Source: JAHJRJ01 sp037443685 (lineage in GTDB: Bacteria > Bacteroidota > Ignavibacteria > UBA10030 > BY39). From it: DNA of 24,343 nt. The notes beneath the pieces are model-generated. The model saw only the letters and a list, made by a program, of their open reading frames with translations. It had not been told where the DNA came from and did not search any database. A program made the translations under genes and the position numbers. The stretch lies in contig JBBINX010000026.1 in NCBI GenBank assembly GCA_037443685.1, positions 1 through 24,343 of the forward strand. Reading direction: 5' to 3'. This document shows, one piece after another, positions 8,185-16,381 of the stretch (within the stretch, counting starts at the first letter, position 1; each line of letters begins with the position of its first letter).

Positions 8185-9384
8185 ATGAAAATATTATTTA
8201 TATCACCATTATTACCTTATCCACTTATTGATGGTGGAAGAAAAGGGATTTATTATCCGATTAAGTATTTAAGTGGAAAAGGACATCAAATTCATCTTGC
8301 TTGTCTATCCGAAACAATAGATGACGTGGCTATCCATGAAATGAATAAATACTGTACCCCACACGTAGTTAAAAACTCTAAAAAACGGACGATTTATGGA
8401 CTACTAAAATCATTCTTTAACATTGAACCCTATCTACTAACGCGGTTTCACAATGAGAATTTATTTTTTAAAATACTGAAACTATTAAAAGAAAATTTTG
8501 ACATAGTTGTAGTCGAGGGACTGCACATGGCATATTATGGCTTGAAAATTAAACAACAAATTGATATCCCTACAGTAATAAGACTTCATAATTCTGAATC
8601 TTTAATCATTAAAAGGTATATAGAGGCACAGACAAATCCTATTATAAAAGCGTATGCGACGTCAGAATATAAAAAATTAGTTAAATATGAAATCAATAAT
8701 TGTCACAAATTTGATAAAGTGATTTTAGTTTCATCCGAAGATGAAAAAGTTATGAAAGATATTAATCCAAAAATCGACTCGACAGTAATTCCAGCTGGAG
8801 TCGACACGAATGTATTTATAAATGATGGTGCCGAGGTAGAACCGAATTCGATTCTGTGGGTAGGAGCCCTCAATTGGCCACCGAACCAAGACAGTTTTTG
8901 GTGGTTTTTTAAGAAAATAATGCCTTCTCTGGTAAAACAAAAACCGGATACGATAATATATGTGATCGGAAGCAATGCCCCAAACGAAATTTTAAATGTA
9001 AAACATCCAAATGTAAAAATTCTCGGCTACGTGGATTCTGTACAACCTTATTTTAAGAAATGCACTGTTTGTGTTGTACCATTAAGGGTAGGTGGCGGAA
9101 TTCGACTTAAAATTTTAGAGATGTTTGCTATGAAAAAAGCGGTCGTCAGTACCTCCATTGGTTGCGAAGGCTTAGGAGTCAGACATAATGAGGAATTGTT
9201 GATTGCAGATGATATTGATTCTTTTACAAATTGTATTATTAAATTATTATCTGATGCAGAATTAAACAGAAGACTTGGAGATACCGCTTACAATTTTATT
9301 ATAGAGAATTATCGGTGGGAACAAATCGCGTCAAAATTCGAATCAGTCTATGAATCAGTTATTAAGGACTACGAAAATAAATGA
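8185..9384 (+). CDS. GT4-type glycosyltransferase (Glyco_trans_1_4 donor domain)
   Basis: This GT-B glycosyltransferase has 399 residues. The N-terminus KILFISPLLPYPLIDGGRKG is the glycine-rich acceptor-domain start. The donor domain begins near residue 225 with ILWVGALNWPPNQDS and continues through ILGYVDSVQPYF and VVPLRVGGGIRLKILEMFAM. That last stretch is typical of the Glyco_trans_1_4 subgroup, where the usual E-x7-E is replaced by GGGIR-K-LE-M. The start at 8185 is preceded by a six-codon ORF (8168-8188) that overlaps it as ATGA; I take this as chance. It overlaps the next glycosyltransferase by four bases (9381-9384). It probably acts on the cytoplasmic face of the inner membrane. Donor and acceptor are unknown. 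Confidence 0.85.
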   Translation: MKILFISPLLPYPLIDGGRKGIYYPIKYLSGKGHQIHLACLSETIDDVAIHEMNKYCTPHVVKNSKKRTIYGLLKSFFNIEPYLLTRFHNENLFFKILKLLKENFDIVVVEGLHMAYYGLKIKQQIDIPTVIRLHNSESLIIKRYIEAQTNPIIKAYATSEYKKLVKYEINNCHKFDKVILVSSEDEKVMKDINPKIDSTVIPAGVDTNVFINDGAEVEPNSILWVGALNWPPNQDSFWWFFKKIMPSLVKQKPDTIIYVIGSNAPNEILNVKHPNVKILGYVDSVQPYFKKCTVCVVPLRVGGGIRLKILEMFAMKKAVVSTSIGCEGLGVRHNEELLIADDIDSFTNCIIKLLSDAELNRRLGDTAYNFIIENYRWEQIASKFESVYESVIKDYENK

Positions 9385-10625
9385 ATATTTTATTAATTAC
9401 AGCATACTTTCCACCGGAAGTCGGTTCGGCTTCTCATCTTTTTTTCGAATTGGGTCGCGAACTGACGCATCGTGGGCATCATGTTACCGTAATAACTGGA
9501 TTTCCAAAATACCACGTCGAAAAATCAAAAATTAATAGTGAACTTAAGAAATCAATTTGGGCAAAAGAAAAGATGGAAAACATGGATGTGGTCCGGATAC
9601 GAACACTCGATATTCCCAGACAAATACCAATTTTCCGTGGTCTTGACCAAATCACGACTTCCATTATGTTCTTTTTTTCAGGCTTATTTCTAAAGAACAA
9701 TCGACCAGATATAATTTTAGTCTACTCTCCACCTTTATTCTTGGGACTTACCGCCTATTTTCTTAAACTCTTTAAGAAAGGCAAATTCGTATTAAATGTT
9801 CAAGATTTATTCCCTCAAAGTGCAATTGATTTAGGACTTTTAAAAAATAAATTACTAATTAAATTATTTCGAAATATCGAATCCATTTTATATCGAAAAG
9901 TTGATTGTGTAACTGTACATTCAACTGGTAATAGAGCGCATGTTATAAATTGTGTTGGGAACAAAAATCATATTCATATCGTCCACAATCCTGTGGATAC
10001 AAAATTTATTACCCCTGGAAATCGGAATAATATTTTTCGGCAACGTCATGATATTCCAGATAATAAGTTTATAATATCTTTCGCTGGAGTAATCGGGTAT
10101 TCCCAAGACCTTGATACGGTTATTGAAGCCGCAAATCATCTTAAAGATACCAAAGACATTGTATTTTACATAGTTGGCGATGGGGTTGAAAGACCAAGGT
10201 TGATTGAAAAATCCCAAAATATGAATAATATTGTTTTCCTTCCAATGCAACCCAAAGAAGGATATTTGGAATTACTCCACGCTTCTGATATTTGTTTGGT
10301 AACTTTACGGAAAGAGGTCAATACTCCTGTTGTACCATCAAAAATTTTAAGTATTATGGCGGCGGGCCGGCCTGTTGTAGCTTGTCTTCCCCTCACGGGT
10401 GATGCGCCTAATATTATCAAAAATGCGAGTTGTGGTATTTGCTTAGAGCCTGAAAATTCAATAAAGCTAGCAGAAACAATTTCTGCAATTTATCAAAATC
10501 CTGCTATTGCTGAAAAATATGGTGTTAACGGCAGGAAATATGCTGAAGAAAATTTTTCTCTGGAAAATTGCACTACTGTATATGAAAATATTTTTAATCA
10601 ATTAATAAATACAAAACAATCATAG
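9381..10625 (+). CDS. GT4 glycosyltransferase, WbuB/WcaI-like
   Basis: This 414-residue GT-B glycosyltransferase has the WbuB-type N-terminus: LITAYFPPEVGSASHLFFEL, then GRELTHRGHHVTVITGFP. In that subgroup the sequence P-P-E-x-G-x-x-x-H/R-x-x-x-L is conserved. Further family blocks are VLNVQDLFPQSAIDLG, HIVHNPVDTKFITPG, SFAGVIGYSQDLDTVIEAA and the C-terminal VVPSKILSIMAAGRPVVA. Characterised WbuB proteins transfer N-acetyl-fucosamine in E. coli O26-type antigens; that specificity cannot be assumed here. The gene overlaps its upstream neighbour by ATGA and is 8 bases before the SDR gene, whose ribosome binding site (AGGAAA) lies in the gap. Family confidence is high, donor confidence low. Confidence 0.88.
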   Translation: MNILLITAYFPPEVGSASHLFFELGRELTHRGHHVTVITGFPKYHVEKSKINSELKKSIWAKEKMENMDVVRIRTLDIPRQIPIFRGLDQITTSIMFFFSGLFLKNNRPDIILVYSPPLFLGLTAYFLKLFKKGKFVLNVQDLFPQSAIDLGLLKNKLLIKLFRNIESILYRKVDCVTVHSTGNRAHVINCVGNKNHIHIVHNPVDTKFITPGNRNNIFRQRHDIPDNKFIISFAGVIGYSQDLDTVIEAANHLKDTKDIVFYIVGDGVERPRLIEKSQNMNNIVFLPMQPKEGYLELLHASDICLVTLRKEVNTPVVPSKILSIMAAGRPVVACLPLTGDAPNIIKNASCGICLEPENSIKLAETISAIYQNPAIAEKYGVNGRKYAEENFSLENCTTVYENIFNQLINTKQS

Positions 10626-10633
10626 GAAAAAAA

Positions 10634-11665
10634 ATGAGTGAATATTTAGATTTATACAAAGGAAAACGTATTCTAGTCACAGGTGGAGCCGGAGCAATAG
10701 GCTCTAACTTGGTAAAAAAACTTTGTGACTTAGACGCATCTTTAGTAATGGTTTTTGATGATTTAACATCAGGACAACGTTGGAATTTACCCTCCAAGTC
10801 TAATATGATGTTTATCGAGGGAAATATCCTGGATGAAATTAAACTTAAACGAGTATTTTTTGAAAAACCACAAATTGTTTTTCACCTCGCAGCTTTTTTT
10901 GCTAACCAAAATAGTATCGACCATCCAGAGAGCGACTTGATGGTAAACGGTATGGGAACCCTGAGATTGCTTGAATACTCTCAATTATCAAAGATCGATC
11001 GATTTGTATATGCATCGTCTGGGTGTTCAATTTACGGAAGTACTGCTCCTCTCCCACTCCGTGAAGAGTTCATGTCTTTAAACCTGAGCACTCCCTATCA
11101 AATTACAAAAATGCTTGGAGAACTATACTGTAATTTCTTCTTCAATCACCACGAGTTACCAGTCGTTAAAACTAGATTTTTTAACTCCTACGGTCCAGGA
11201 GAAGTACCAGGTCAATATAGGAATGTAATACCAAATTTTATTTTCTGGGCATTACACGGGAAACCTCTTCCGATTACAGGTACGGGTGAAGAAACACGAG
11301 ATTTTACCTACGTTCTAGATATCGTAGATGGATTGTTGAGAGGAGGTCATTATGAACAAGCTATAGGTCAGGAATTCAATCTTGCTTCTGGAAAAGAGAC
11401 AAATATCGTCGGAATTGCTAACCTTATAAATGAAATCACTCAGAACAAAGCGGGAATTAATTTTTTAAATCGCAGGAAGTGGGACACAAAAAGCCGTCTC
11501 CTTGCCTCCATTGACAGAGCCAAGGAATTAATAGGTTATCAACCTTCCACAGATTTTAATGAAGGTCTGAGCAATACCATCCAATGGTTCCATGACAATT
11601 GGAGCGATATTAACACTTCAGCTAGTTTTGGACCAGGCATGTCGTCGGCAGTACGTAATAAGTAA
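10634..11665 (+). CDS. NAD-dependent epimerase/dehydratase (extended SDR, sugar-nucleotide)
   Basis: This soluble 343-residue enzyme is of the extended short-chain dehydrogenase family acting on a sugar nucleotide. The dinucleotide-binding motif TGGAGAIGS starts at T16, and an acidic FDDLTSG follows the second strand. HLAAFF is the usual fourth-strand block. The catalytic set is S128/S129 in YASSGCSIYG, with Y155 and K159 (YQITK). RFFNSYGPGE and GTGEETRDFTYVLDIVDGL are standard substrate-domain blocks. It could be a UDP-hexose 4-epimerase, a 4,6-dehydratase relative or a UDP-glucuronate-type enzyme; I cannot choose. The last 25 or so residues (after WFHDNWSD) are low in hydrophobics and probably an extension. 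An AGGAAA site precedes the ATG. It likely makes one of the nucleotide sugars used by the adjacent transferases. Confidence 0.85.
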   Translation: MSEYLDLYKGKRILVTGGAGAIGSNLVKKLCDLDASLVMVFDDLTSGQRWNLPSKSNMMFIEGNILDEIKLKRVFFEKPQIVFHLAAFFANQNSIDHPESDLMVNGMGTLRLLEYSQLSKIDRFVYASSGCSIYGSTAPLPLREEFMSLNLSTPYQITKMLGELYCNFFFNHHELPVVKTRFFNSYGPGEVPGQYRNVIPNFIFWALHGKPLPITGTGEETRDFTYVLDIVDGLLRGGHYEQAIGQEFNLASGKETNIVGIANLINEITQNKAGINFLNRRKWDTKSRLLASIDRAKELIGYQPSTDFNEGLSNTIQWFHDNWSDINTSASFGPGMSSAVRNK

Positions 11666-11704
11666 ATGACATGAATAAAATACTTTTTTTTATTAAATAA
11701 AATT

Positions 11705-12952
11705 GTGAGGAGCTTCATCAAAAATAAAACTCTCATAATCTTCCTCGTAGCACTCATTATCAGGCTAATATTTGTACTCCTTTTCGGTGATGTCTCGAAT
11801 CCACTACTATGGGAATATGGACTGATAGCTAAAAACATTGTAAATGGCCTCGGTTTTAGCATGAATTACCCAATGCATCAAGTAGCGTACTCATTAATTT
11901 TACCAAGTGCTTATATGCCACCCGCCTATGTGTATATTCTAAGCATTTTTATTTTTGTTTTGGGTGACCGATCGATTACTTATCTACTTCTACTTTTTCT
12001 TAATTGTATATCTGGAGCGTTCAGTGCTGTCTTAATCTATAAAATTTCTTTAAAATATTTTCAATTTAACGTTGCCGTAACAGCTGGGTACCTTACAGCG
12101 TTTTATCCACCTTTTATTTACGCTTGCATAGATTTTGGACCGACTACTATCTATATGATGCTATTAGGAGCTATGTGGTTTTTCGGAAGTCCAACAGCAG
12201 ACAAGTTCCAAGGGCGACAAATATTTTTTTGTGGACTTGCTGGTGTCAGTTTGTCACTAATGAGGCCTGAAGGAATTATCATCGCGATATCTTTTTGTCT
12301 ATGGTTATTATTTAAACATAAATATAGCAAGGCTTTTCTTTTCATAATAATACTGATTGTTGGGATATCTCCATGGATAATTAGAAATTATGCAGTATTT
12401 GGCACATTTGTTCCTATATCGACCTCCTTCGGCCTTAATTTTTGGAGAGGACATAATTTGAACGCCACCGGTACTGGACGTGATTTATACGGTGAAGGTA
12501 TTTGGAGTTCCGAACACGTAAATCGAAAAATAAATGGAATTCCCTTTGATAACAGGTATGAAATTAACAAGAGCAAAATATATTTTAAAGAAGCTATATC
12601 TTTTATAACAGAGCATCCGGAAAAAGAAATACTGCTTCTCATAAAAAAAATATTTTATTTTTGGACCATCGATTTTACTCATCCTTTGGCACGTAGCTTT
12701 CTTTACATTTTGTCCTGGTTAGTAATTTTTAGCGCCTTTGCGTTTGGTTTGTTTCAAGCATTTAAACACAATTACGATATTAGTCTATTTATTTTTTATT
12801 ATATTATATGCACTATTTTGATTAGTTTATTTTTTGTTTTGCCGAGATATCAAATTTCATTAACTTATGGGTTAGTTCCGATATCAGCTCTGGGAATTTA
12901 CAGTTTTTCCAATTATTTTAGTCGTATGATTACTCAGAATAAAAACATATAG
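11705..12952 (+). CDS. GT-C membrane glycosyltransferase (GT39/PMT-like)
   Basis: This integral membrane glycosyltransferase of the GT-C fold would use a polyprenyl-phosphate sugar as donor on the periplasmic face. It has about ten hydrophobic segments. The first periplasmic loop has NPLLWEYGLIAKNIVNGLGF, in the position where PMT/ArnT-type enzymes carry the acidic catalytic residue before a Tyr and an Ile-Ala. Later come LMRPEG, then SPWIIRNYAVFGTFVPIST and GLNFWRGHN, which are typical of bacterial GT39-like proteins. The start is uncertain. GTG at 11705 gives 415 residues but has no ribosome binding site. An ATG at 11671 would be in frame if the T8 run at 11684-11691 were one base shorter. 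The Dpm1-like gene at 15662 probably supplies its donor. Confidence 0.78.
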   Translation: MRSFIKNKTLIIFLVALIIRLIFVLLFGDVSNPLLWEYGLIAKNIVNGLGFSMNYPMHQVAYSLILPSAYMPPAYVYILSIFIFVLGDRSITYLLLLFLNCISGAFSAVLIYKISLKYFQFNVAVTAGYLTAFYPPFIYACIDFGPTTIYMMLLGAMWFFGSPTADKFQGRQIFFCGLAGVSLSLMRPEGIIIAISFCLWLLFKHKYSKAFLFIIILIVGISPWIIRNYAVFGTFVPISTSFGLNFWRGHNLNATGTGRDLYGEGIWSSEHVNRKINGIPFDNRYEINKSKIYFKEAISFITEHPEKEILLLIKKIFYFWTIDFTHPLARSFLYILSWLVIFSAFAFGLFQAFKHNYDISLFIFYYIICTILISLFFVLPRYQISLTYGLVPISALGIYSFSNYFSRMITQNKNI

Positions 12953-13103
12953 AATTTGATGGTAGCAACTTTGCCTAACATTTTCATTTTTAAACAATTA
13001 ATAAATTACTTTCTTACAAACGTAATAATAACAAATTGTTATATAACGAAGACCATTAAGTCATTTGCAAACTCTACGATAATCTTTTATCTCAATACTA
13101 ATT
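12953..13103 (+). promoter_or_regulatory. AT-rich intergenic region with a 15-bp inverted repeat
   Basis: This 151-base gap is the longest stretch without a gene in the window. It separates the AT-rich cassette from the PGT gene. A perfect palindrome, ATAACAA-A-TTGTTAT, lies at 13028-13042, about 60 bases before the PGT start. Its size and position would suit an operator, but no promoter elements could be assigned with confidence. No RNA gene or terminator hairpin is apparent. In such AT-rich sequence a palindrome of this size can arise by chance. Confidence 0.3.
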
Positions 13104-14507
13104 ATGCCAGGTAGATTTTCAAAAGAAAAATACTTTTTATTATTAATAGACTTCTTTGCTATTAATTTAGCGTGGTTCGCTTATTATTTGTTTCGAATTC
13201 GGAGTGGCTGGGTATCCTATGCCATCGAACCCGATTTATGGCTGCCAATGATTATCATTTGGGTATATTGGCTAATCGTTTTATTTTTCTTTGGATTGTA
13301 CCGTTCTTGGTACGCTCAATCTCGCCTCGATGAATTTATTGCTCTCGCAAAAGCTTCTATCTTCGGTACTTTATTCTTATTCTTCATCATATTCATTGAC
13401 GACCAGAGCGTTGGCTCTCCCACGCACTTTCGCTTTCTGATATTAATATACTGGTTTTTACTTTTAGGTTGTACTTCCACAGGCAGATTACTATATCATA
13501 CATTCCAACGGAGTCTGCTATTACGCGGTATCGGATTGAACAACACTGTTATTGTCGGGTGGAATAATAAAGCGATTGAATTGTTCGACAAGATACAGCA
13601 GTATCCAGCTTTAGGACATAGTATCATTGGGTTCGTTTCAACGGAAGATGAAATTGTGAATGCCAGCCATAAAGGAGTACAAGTTTTCGGCTCGGTAAAA
13701 GACCTCCCTGCTATTAACGAGCGCAACAGGGTAAAGGATGTTCTAATAGCGTTGGATTCAACTGAGCATGATAAATTGCTGAATGTAATCGCCGCGTGCA
13801 ATGGTAACGATGTTAGAATTAAGATAATACCCGACCTATACGACATCATAAGCGGGCAGGCGCGCACAAACCAAATATACGGTTTCCCGTTAATTGAAAT
13901 CTCCACCGAGTTAATGCAACCGTGGGAACAAGCTGTTAAGAGGATAATAGACATATTTGTATCATTCTTAATACTTTTTATTGGATTACCGATTTGGATT
14001 CTTATAGCTATTGCAATTAAACTCGAATCAAATGGACCGATATTTTATATACAAGAACGCGTGGGGAAAGATGAAAAATATTTCAAGATAATAAAATTCC
14101 GTTCGATGGTAGAAGACGCCGAGCATAAATCGGGACCTGTGTGGGCGAACAAAGACGACGCCAGAGTAACACGCGTAGGAAAATTTTTACGCAAACTTAG
14201 ATTGGACGAAATTCCGCAATTCATTAATGTCTTAGATGGACACATGAGCTTAATTGGACCCCGACCTGAAAGACCCTTTTTTGTAGAACAGCTTTCTAAA
14301 GAAATACCTCTTTATAAACGGCGGTTAAAAATCAGACCCGGTATTACCGGATGGGCACAAGTAAAACATAAATACGATGAAAGCATTGAGGACGTAAAGA
14401 AAAAAGTACAGTACGATTTATTCTATATAGAGAACATGTCTTTAAGGATGGATTTCAAAATACTATTCCATACTCTAGCCGTGGTTTTCTCCGGTAAAGG
14501 ACACTAA
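13104..14507 (+). CDS. Undecaprenyl-phosphate sugar phosphotransferase (WbaP/WcaJ-type PGT)
   Basis: This initiating enzyme of the pathway transfers a sugar-1-phosphate from a nucleotide sugar to undecaprenyl phosphate at the inner membrane. It has 467 residues in the usual layout. About four N-terminal membrane helices cover residues 10-135. A Rossmann-like CoA_binding_3 domain covers about 145-275 (NTVIVGWNNKAIELFDKI onward). A re-entrant helix begins at K279-R280 (KRIIDIFV). The catalytic Bac_transf domain shows KFRSM at 331-335, the catalytic Asp-Glu pair D368-E369 in RLDEIPQ, MSLIGPRPERP with E389, and RPGITGWAQV from R411. All key residues are present, so the enzyme should be active. 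It opens the G+C-richer region after the 151-base gap and is probably transcribed with the aminotransferase 33 bases downstream. Which sugar it loads cannot be read. Confidence 0.93.
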   Translation: MPGRFSKEKYFLLLIDFFAINLAWFAYYLFRIRSGWVSYAIEPDLWLPMIIIWVYWLIVLFFFGLYRSWYAQSRLDEFIALAKASIFGTLFLFFIIFIDDQSVGSPTHFRFLILIYWFLLLGCTSTGRLLYHTFQRSLLLRGIGLNNTVIVGWNNKAIELFDKIQQYPALGHSIIGFVSTEDEIVNASHKGVQVFGSVKDLPAINERNRVKDVLIALDSTEHDKLLNVIAACNGNDVRIKIIPDLYDIISGQARTNQIYGFPLIEISTELMQPWEQAVKRIIDIFVSFLILFIGLPIWILIAIAIKLESNGPIFYIQERVGKDEKYFKIIKFRSMVEDAEHKSGPVWANKDDARVTRVGKFLRKLRLDEIPQFINVLDGHMSLIGPRPERPFFVEQLSKEIPLYKRRLKIRPGITGWAQVKHKYDESIEDVKKKVQYDLFYIENMSLRMDFKILFHTLAVVFSGKGH

Positions 14508-14540
14508 TTAATAATAATCAAATAACCAAATATCACACAT

Positions 14541-15641
14541 ATGAACTTACAACTCGTTGACTTAGTTAATCAATACAAAAATATTAAACCCGAAATCGAT
14601 GCGGCAATACATGCTGTGCTCGATACCGGACACTTCATACTCGGCAAGGCCGTGTCTGATTTCGAGTCCAATACCGCAAAATATCTGGGAGTGAAACACG
14701 CTATTGGTTGCGCCTCAGGCACCGATGCATTACAGGTCGCACTAATGGCTCTTAACATTGGTCCCGGTGACGAAGTAATAACAACCTCCTTCACATTCGT
14801 TGCAACGGTGGAAACTATTGCCCTACTCGGTGCAAAACCGGTTTATGTTGATATTGAGCCAGACACGTTTAATATCGACCCAGAAAAAATCGAAGCTGCT
14901 ATCACAAAAAATACAAAAGCCATTATTCCAGTCCACCTTTATGGGCATTCAGCAGACATGGACCCCATTATGCAAATTGCTAACAAATTTGGTTTGCATG
15001 TAATTGAAGATACCGCACAGGCGATGGGTGCCGACTATAAAGGTAAGAAGGTTGGCACGATTGGCGATATCGGCTCTATTAGCTTCTTCCCAAGCAAAAA
15101 CTTAGGCGCATACGGAGATGCCGGAATGGTTGTAACAAACAACGACTCGCTTGCAGAAAAATTGAGAATGATTATTTTACACGGCTCTAAAGTACGTTAT
15201 TATCATGAAATTCTCGGTGTTAACAGCCGACTCGACTCAATACAAGCTGCCGTACTAAATGTTAAGTTAAAATATTTAGATGAATGGAACGACGCTCGGC
15301 GTAAAGCATCCGGAATTTATAATAAACTTTTCGAGAACACACTGGCAATAACGCCCAAAGTGAAAGACTATACTAAACATATTTTTCATCAATACACTTT
15401 GCGTGTTCCGAACCGAGACCAATTAGCCGACCACCTTAAAACGAAAGGAATACCGCACGCTATTTATTATCCTGTCCCGCTTCACAAGCAGCGAGCATAC
15501 GCCAATCTGGTATCGCCCGATTTAAAATTACCGGTTACCGAACAGATGACCGACGAAGTAATTTCGTTGCCGATGCACACTGAACTTACTTATGAGATGC
15601 AGGAATACATAACAACAGAAATAAAAAATTTTTATAAGTAA
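14541..15641 (+). CDS. DegT/DnrJ/EryC1 family sugar aminotransferase (WbpE-like)
   Basis: This PLP-dependent aminotransferase converts a keto sugar nucleotide to its amino form. It has 366 residues, normal for the family. The N-terminus LVDLVNQYKNIKPEIDAAI and ASGTDALQVALMAL are typical, IEDTAQAMGA carries the PLP-contacting Asp, and the Schiff-base lysine is K186 in FFPSKNLGAYGD. The stretches YYHEILGVNSRLDSIQAAVL and VPLHKQRAY...LPVTEQMTDEVISLPMH match the WbpE/DesV-type subgroup that acts on 3-keto sugars, such as 3-keto-GlcNAc-uronate. The matching dehydrogenase and acetyltransferase are not in the window, so the full route is not shown. It lies between the PGT and the Dpm1-like gene. Family is secure; the 3-keto preference is inferred from resemblance. 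Confidence 0.9.
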   Translation: MNLQLVDLVNQYKNIKPEIDAAIHAVLDTGHFILGKAVSDFESNTAKYLGVKHAIGCASGTDALQVALMALNIGPGDEVITTSFTFVATVETIALLGAKPVYVDIEPDTFNIDPEKIEAAITKNTKAIIPVHLYGHSADMDPIMQIANKFGLHVIEDTAQAMGADYKGKKVGTIGDIGSISFFPSKNLGAYGDAGMVVTNNDSLAEKLRMIILHGSKVRYYHEILGVNSRLDSIQAAVLNVKLKYLDEWNDARRKASGIYNKLFENTLAITPKVKDYTKHIFHQYTLRVPNRDQLADHLKTKGIPHAIYYPVPLHKQRAYANLVSPDLKLPVTEQMTDEVISLPMHTELTYEMQEYITTEIKNFYK

Positions 15642-15661
15642 AATAATTTATTGAGAAACAA

Positions 15662-16378
15662 ATGTCAAGAACTTTAATAGTAACGCCGACCTTCAACGAG
15701 GCAGAAAATGTAGGGCGACTTCTCAATACAGTCTTGTCTCAAGACCCTAGTATCGATGTGCTGATTGTTGATGATAATTCACCCGATGGTACAGCTCAGA
15801 TTGTTGAGAAGCTACAACTAGACAATAATCGAATTCATTTGATTAAGCGAGCCGGGAAGATGGGGCTTGGAACTGCTTACGTTGCCGGTTTCAAATATGC
15901 TATCGAGAAAAAATTCGATTACGTGATGGAGATGGATGCCGATTTCTCGCACGACCCGAACGAAATTCCTAACTTTTTACAAAAGATTAAGGACTTTGAT
16001 GTTGTTTTGGGTTCACGATATATTGATGGTGTTAGAATTTTGAATTGGCCTATACGAAGATTAATTTTATCCTACGGTGCAAGTTTATATACACGTATCA
16101 TCACCGGAATGTCGATTAAGGACACTACTGGTGGTTTCAAATGTTTTCGTCGACAAGTTCTAGAAGCAATAAATTTGGATGCAATCCACTCGAATGGTTA
16201 TGCTTTCCAGATCGAAATGAATTTCAAAGCTTGGAAAAAAGGATTTAAAATTGTAGAACACCCGATTATTTTTGTAGATCGAAGACACGGTACTTCAAAA
16301 ATGTCAAAAAATATTATTTACGAAGCAGTGTTTTTGGTATGGAAACTAAAATTTCAAAGTTTGTTTGGCAAAATTTAA
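15662..16378 (+). CDS. Polyprenol-phosphate mannose/hexose synthase (Dpm1-like GT2)
   Basis: This GT2 glycosyltransferase moves a hexose from a nucleotide sugar to polyprenyl phosphate, giving a monophosphate-linked donor for periplasmic GT-C enzymes. It has 238 residues and no membrane segment, the short soluble Dpm1 form. TPTFNEAENVGRLL is the N-terminal GT2 block, and IVDDNSPDGTA carries the nucleotide-binding Asp residues. The DxD motif is D92-A93-D94 in MDADFSHDP. VLGSRYIDG, TGGFKCFRR and the C-terminal RHGTSKMSK are hallmarks of the Dpm1 group. The likely user of its product is the GT-C enzyme at 11705, an inference from family logic. It is 3 bases from the fusion gene downstream and surely co-transcribed with it. 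Mannose versus glucose is not decided. Confidence 0.9.
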   Translation: MSRTLIVTPTFNEAENVGRLLNTVLSQDPSIDVLIVDDNSPDGTAQIVEKLQLDNNRIHLIKRAGKMGLGTAYVAGFKYAIEKKFDYVMEMDADFSHDPNEIPNFLQKIKDFDVVLGSRYIDGVRILNWPIRRLILSYGASLYTRIITGMSIKDTTGGFKCFRRQVLEAINLDAIHSNGYAFQIEMNFKAWKKGFKIVEHPIIFVDRRHGTSKMSKNIIYEAVFLVWKLKFQSLFGKI

Positions 16379-16381
16379 TTA

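Noticed and set aside
8168..8188. Six-codon leader ORF overlapping the glycosyltransferase start at 8185
   Set aside because: It has no clear ribosome binding site and no sequence bias suggesting attenuation; AT-rich DNA yields such ORFs by chance.
13496..13954. 152-codon open frame on the minus strand within the PGT gene
   Set aside because: It is antisense to the conserved PGT coding sequence and has no recognisable motif or start signal.
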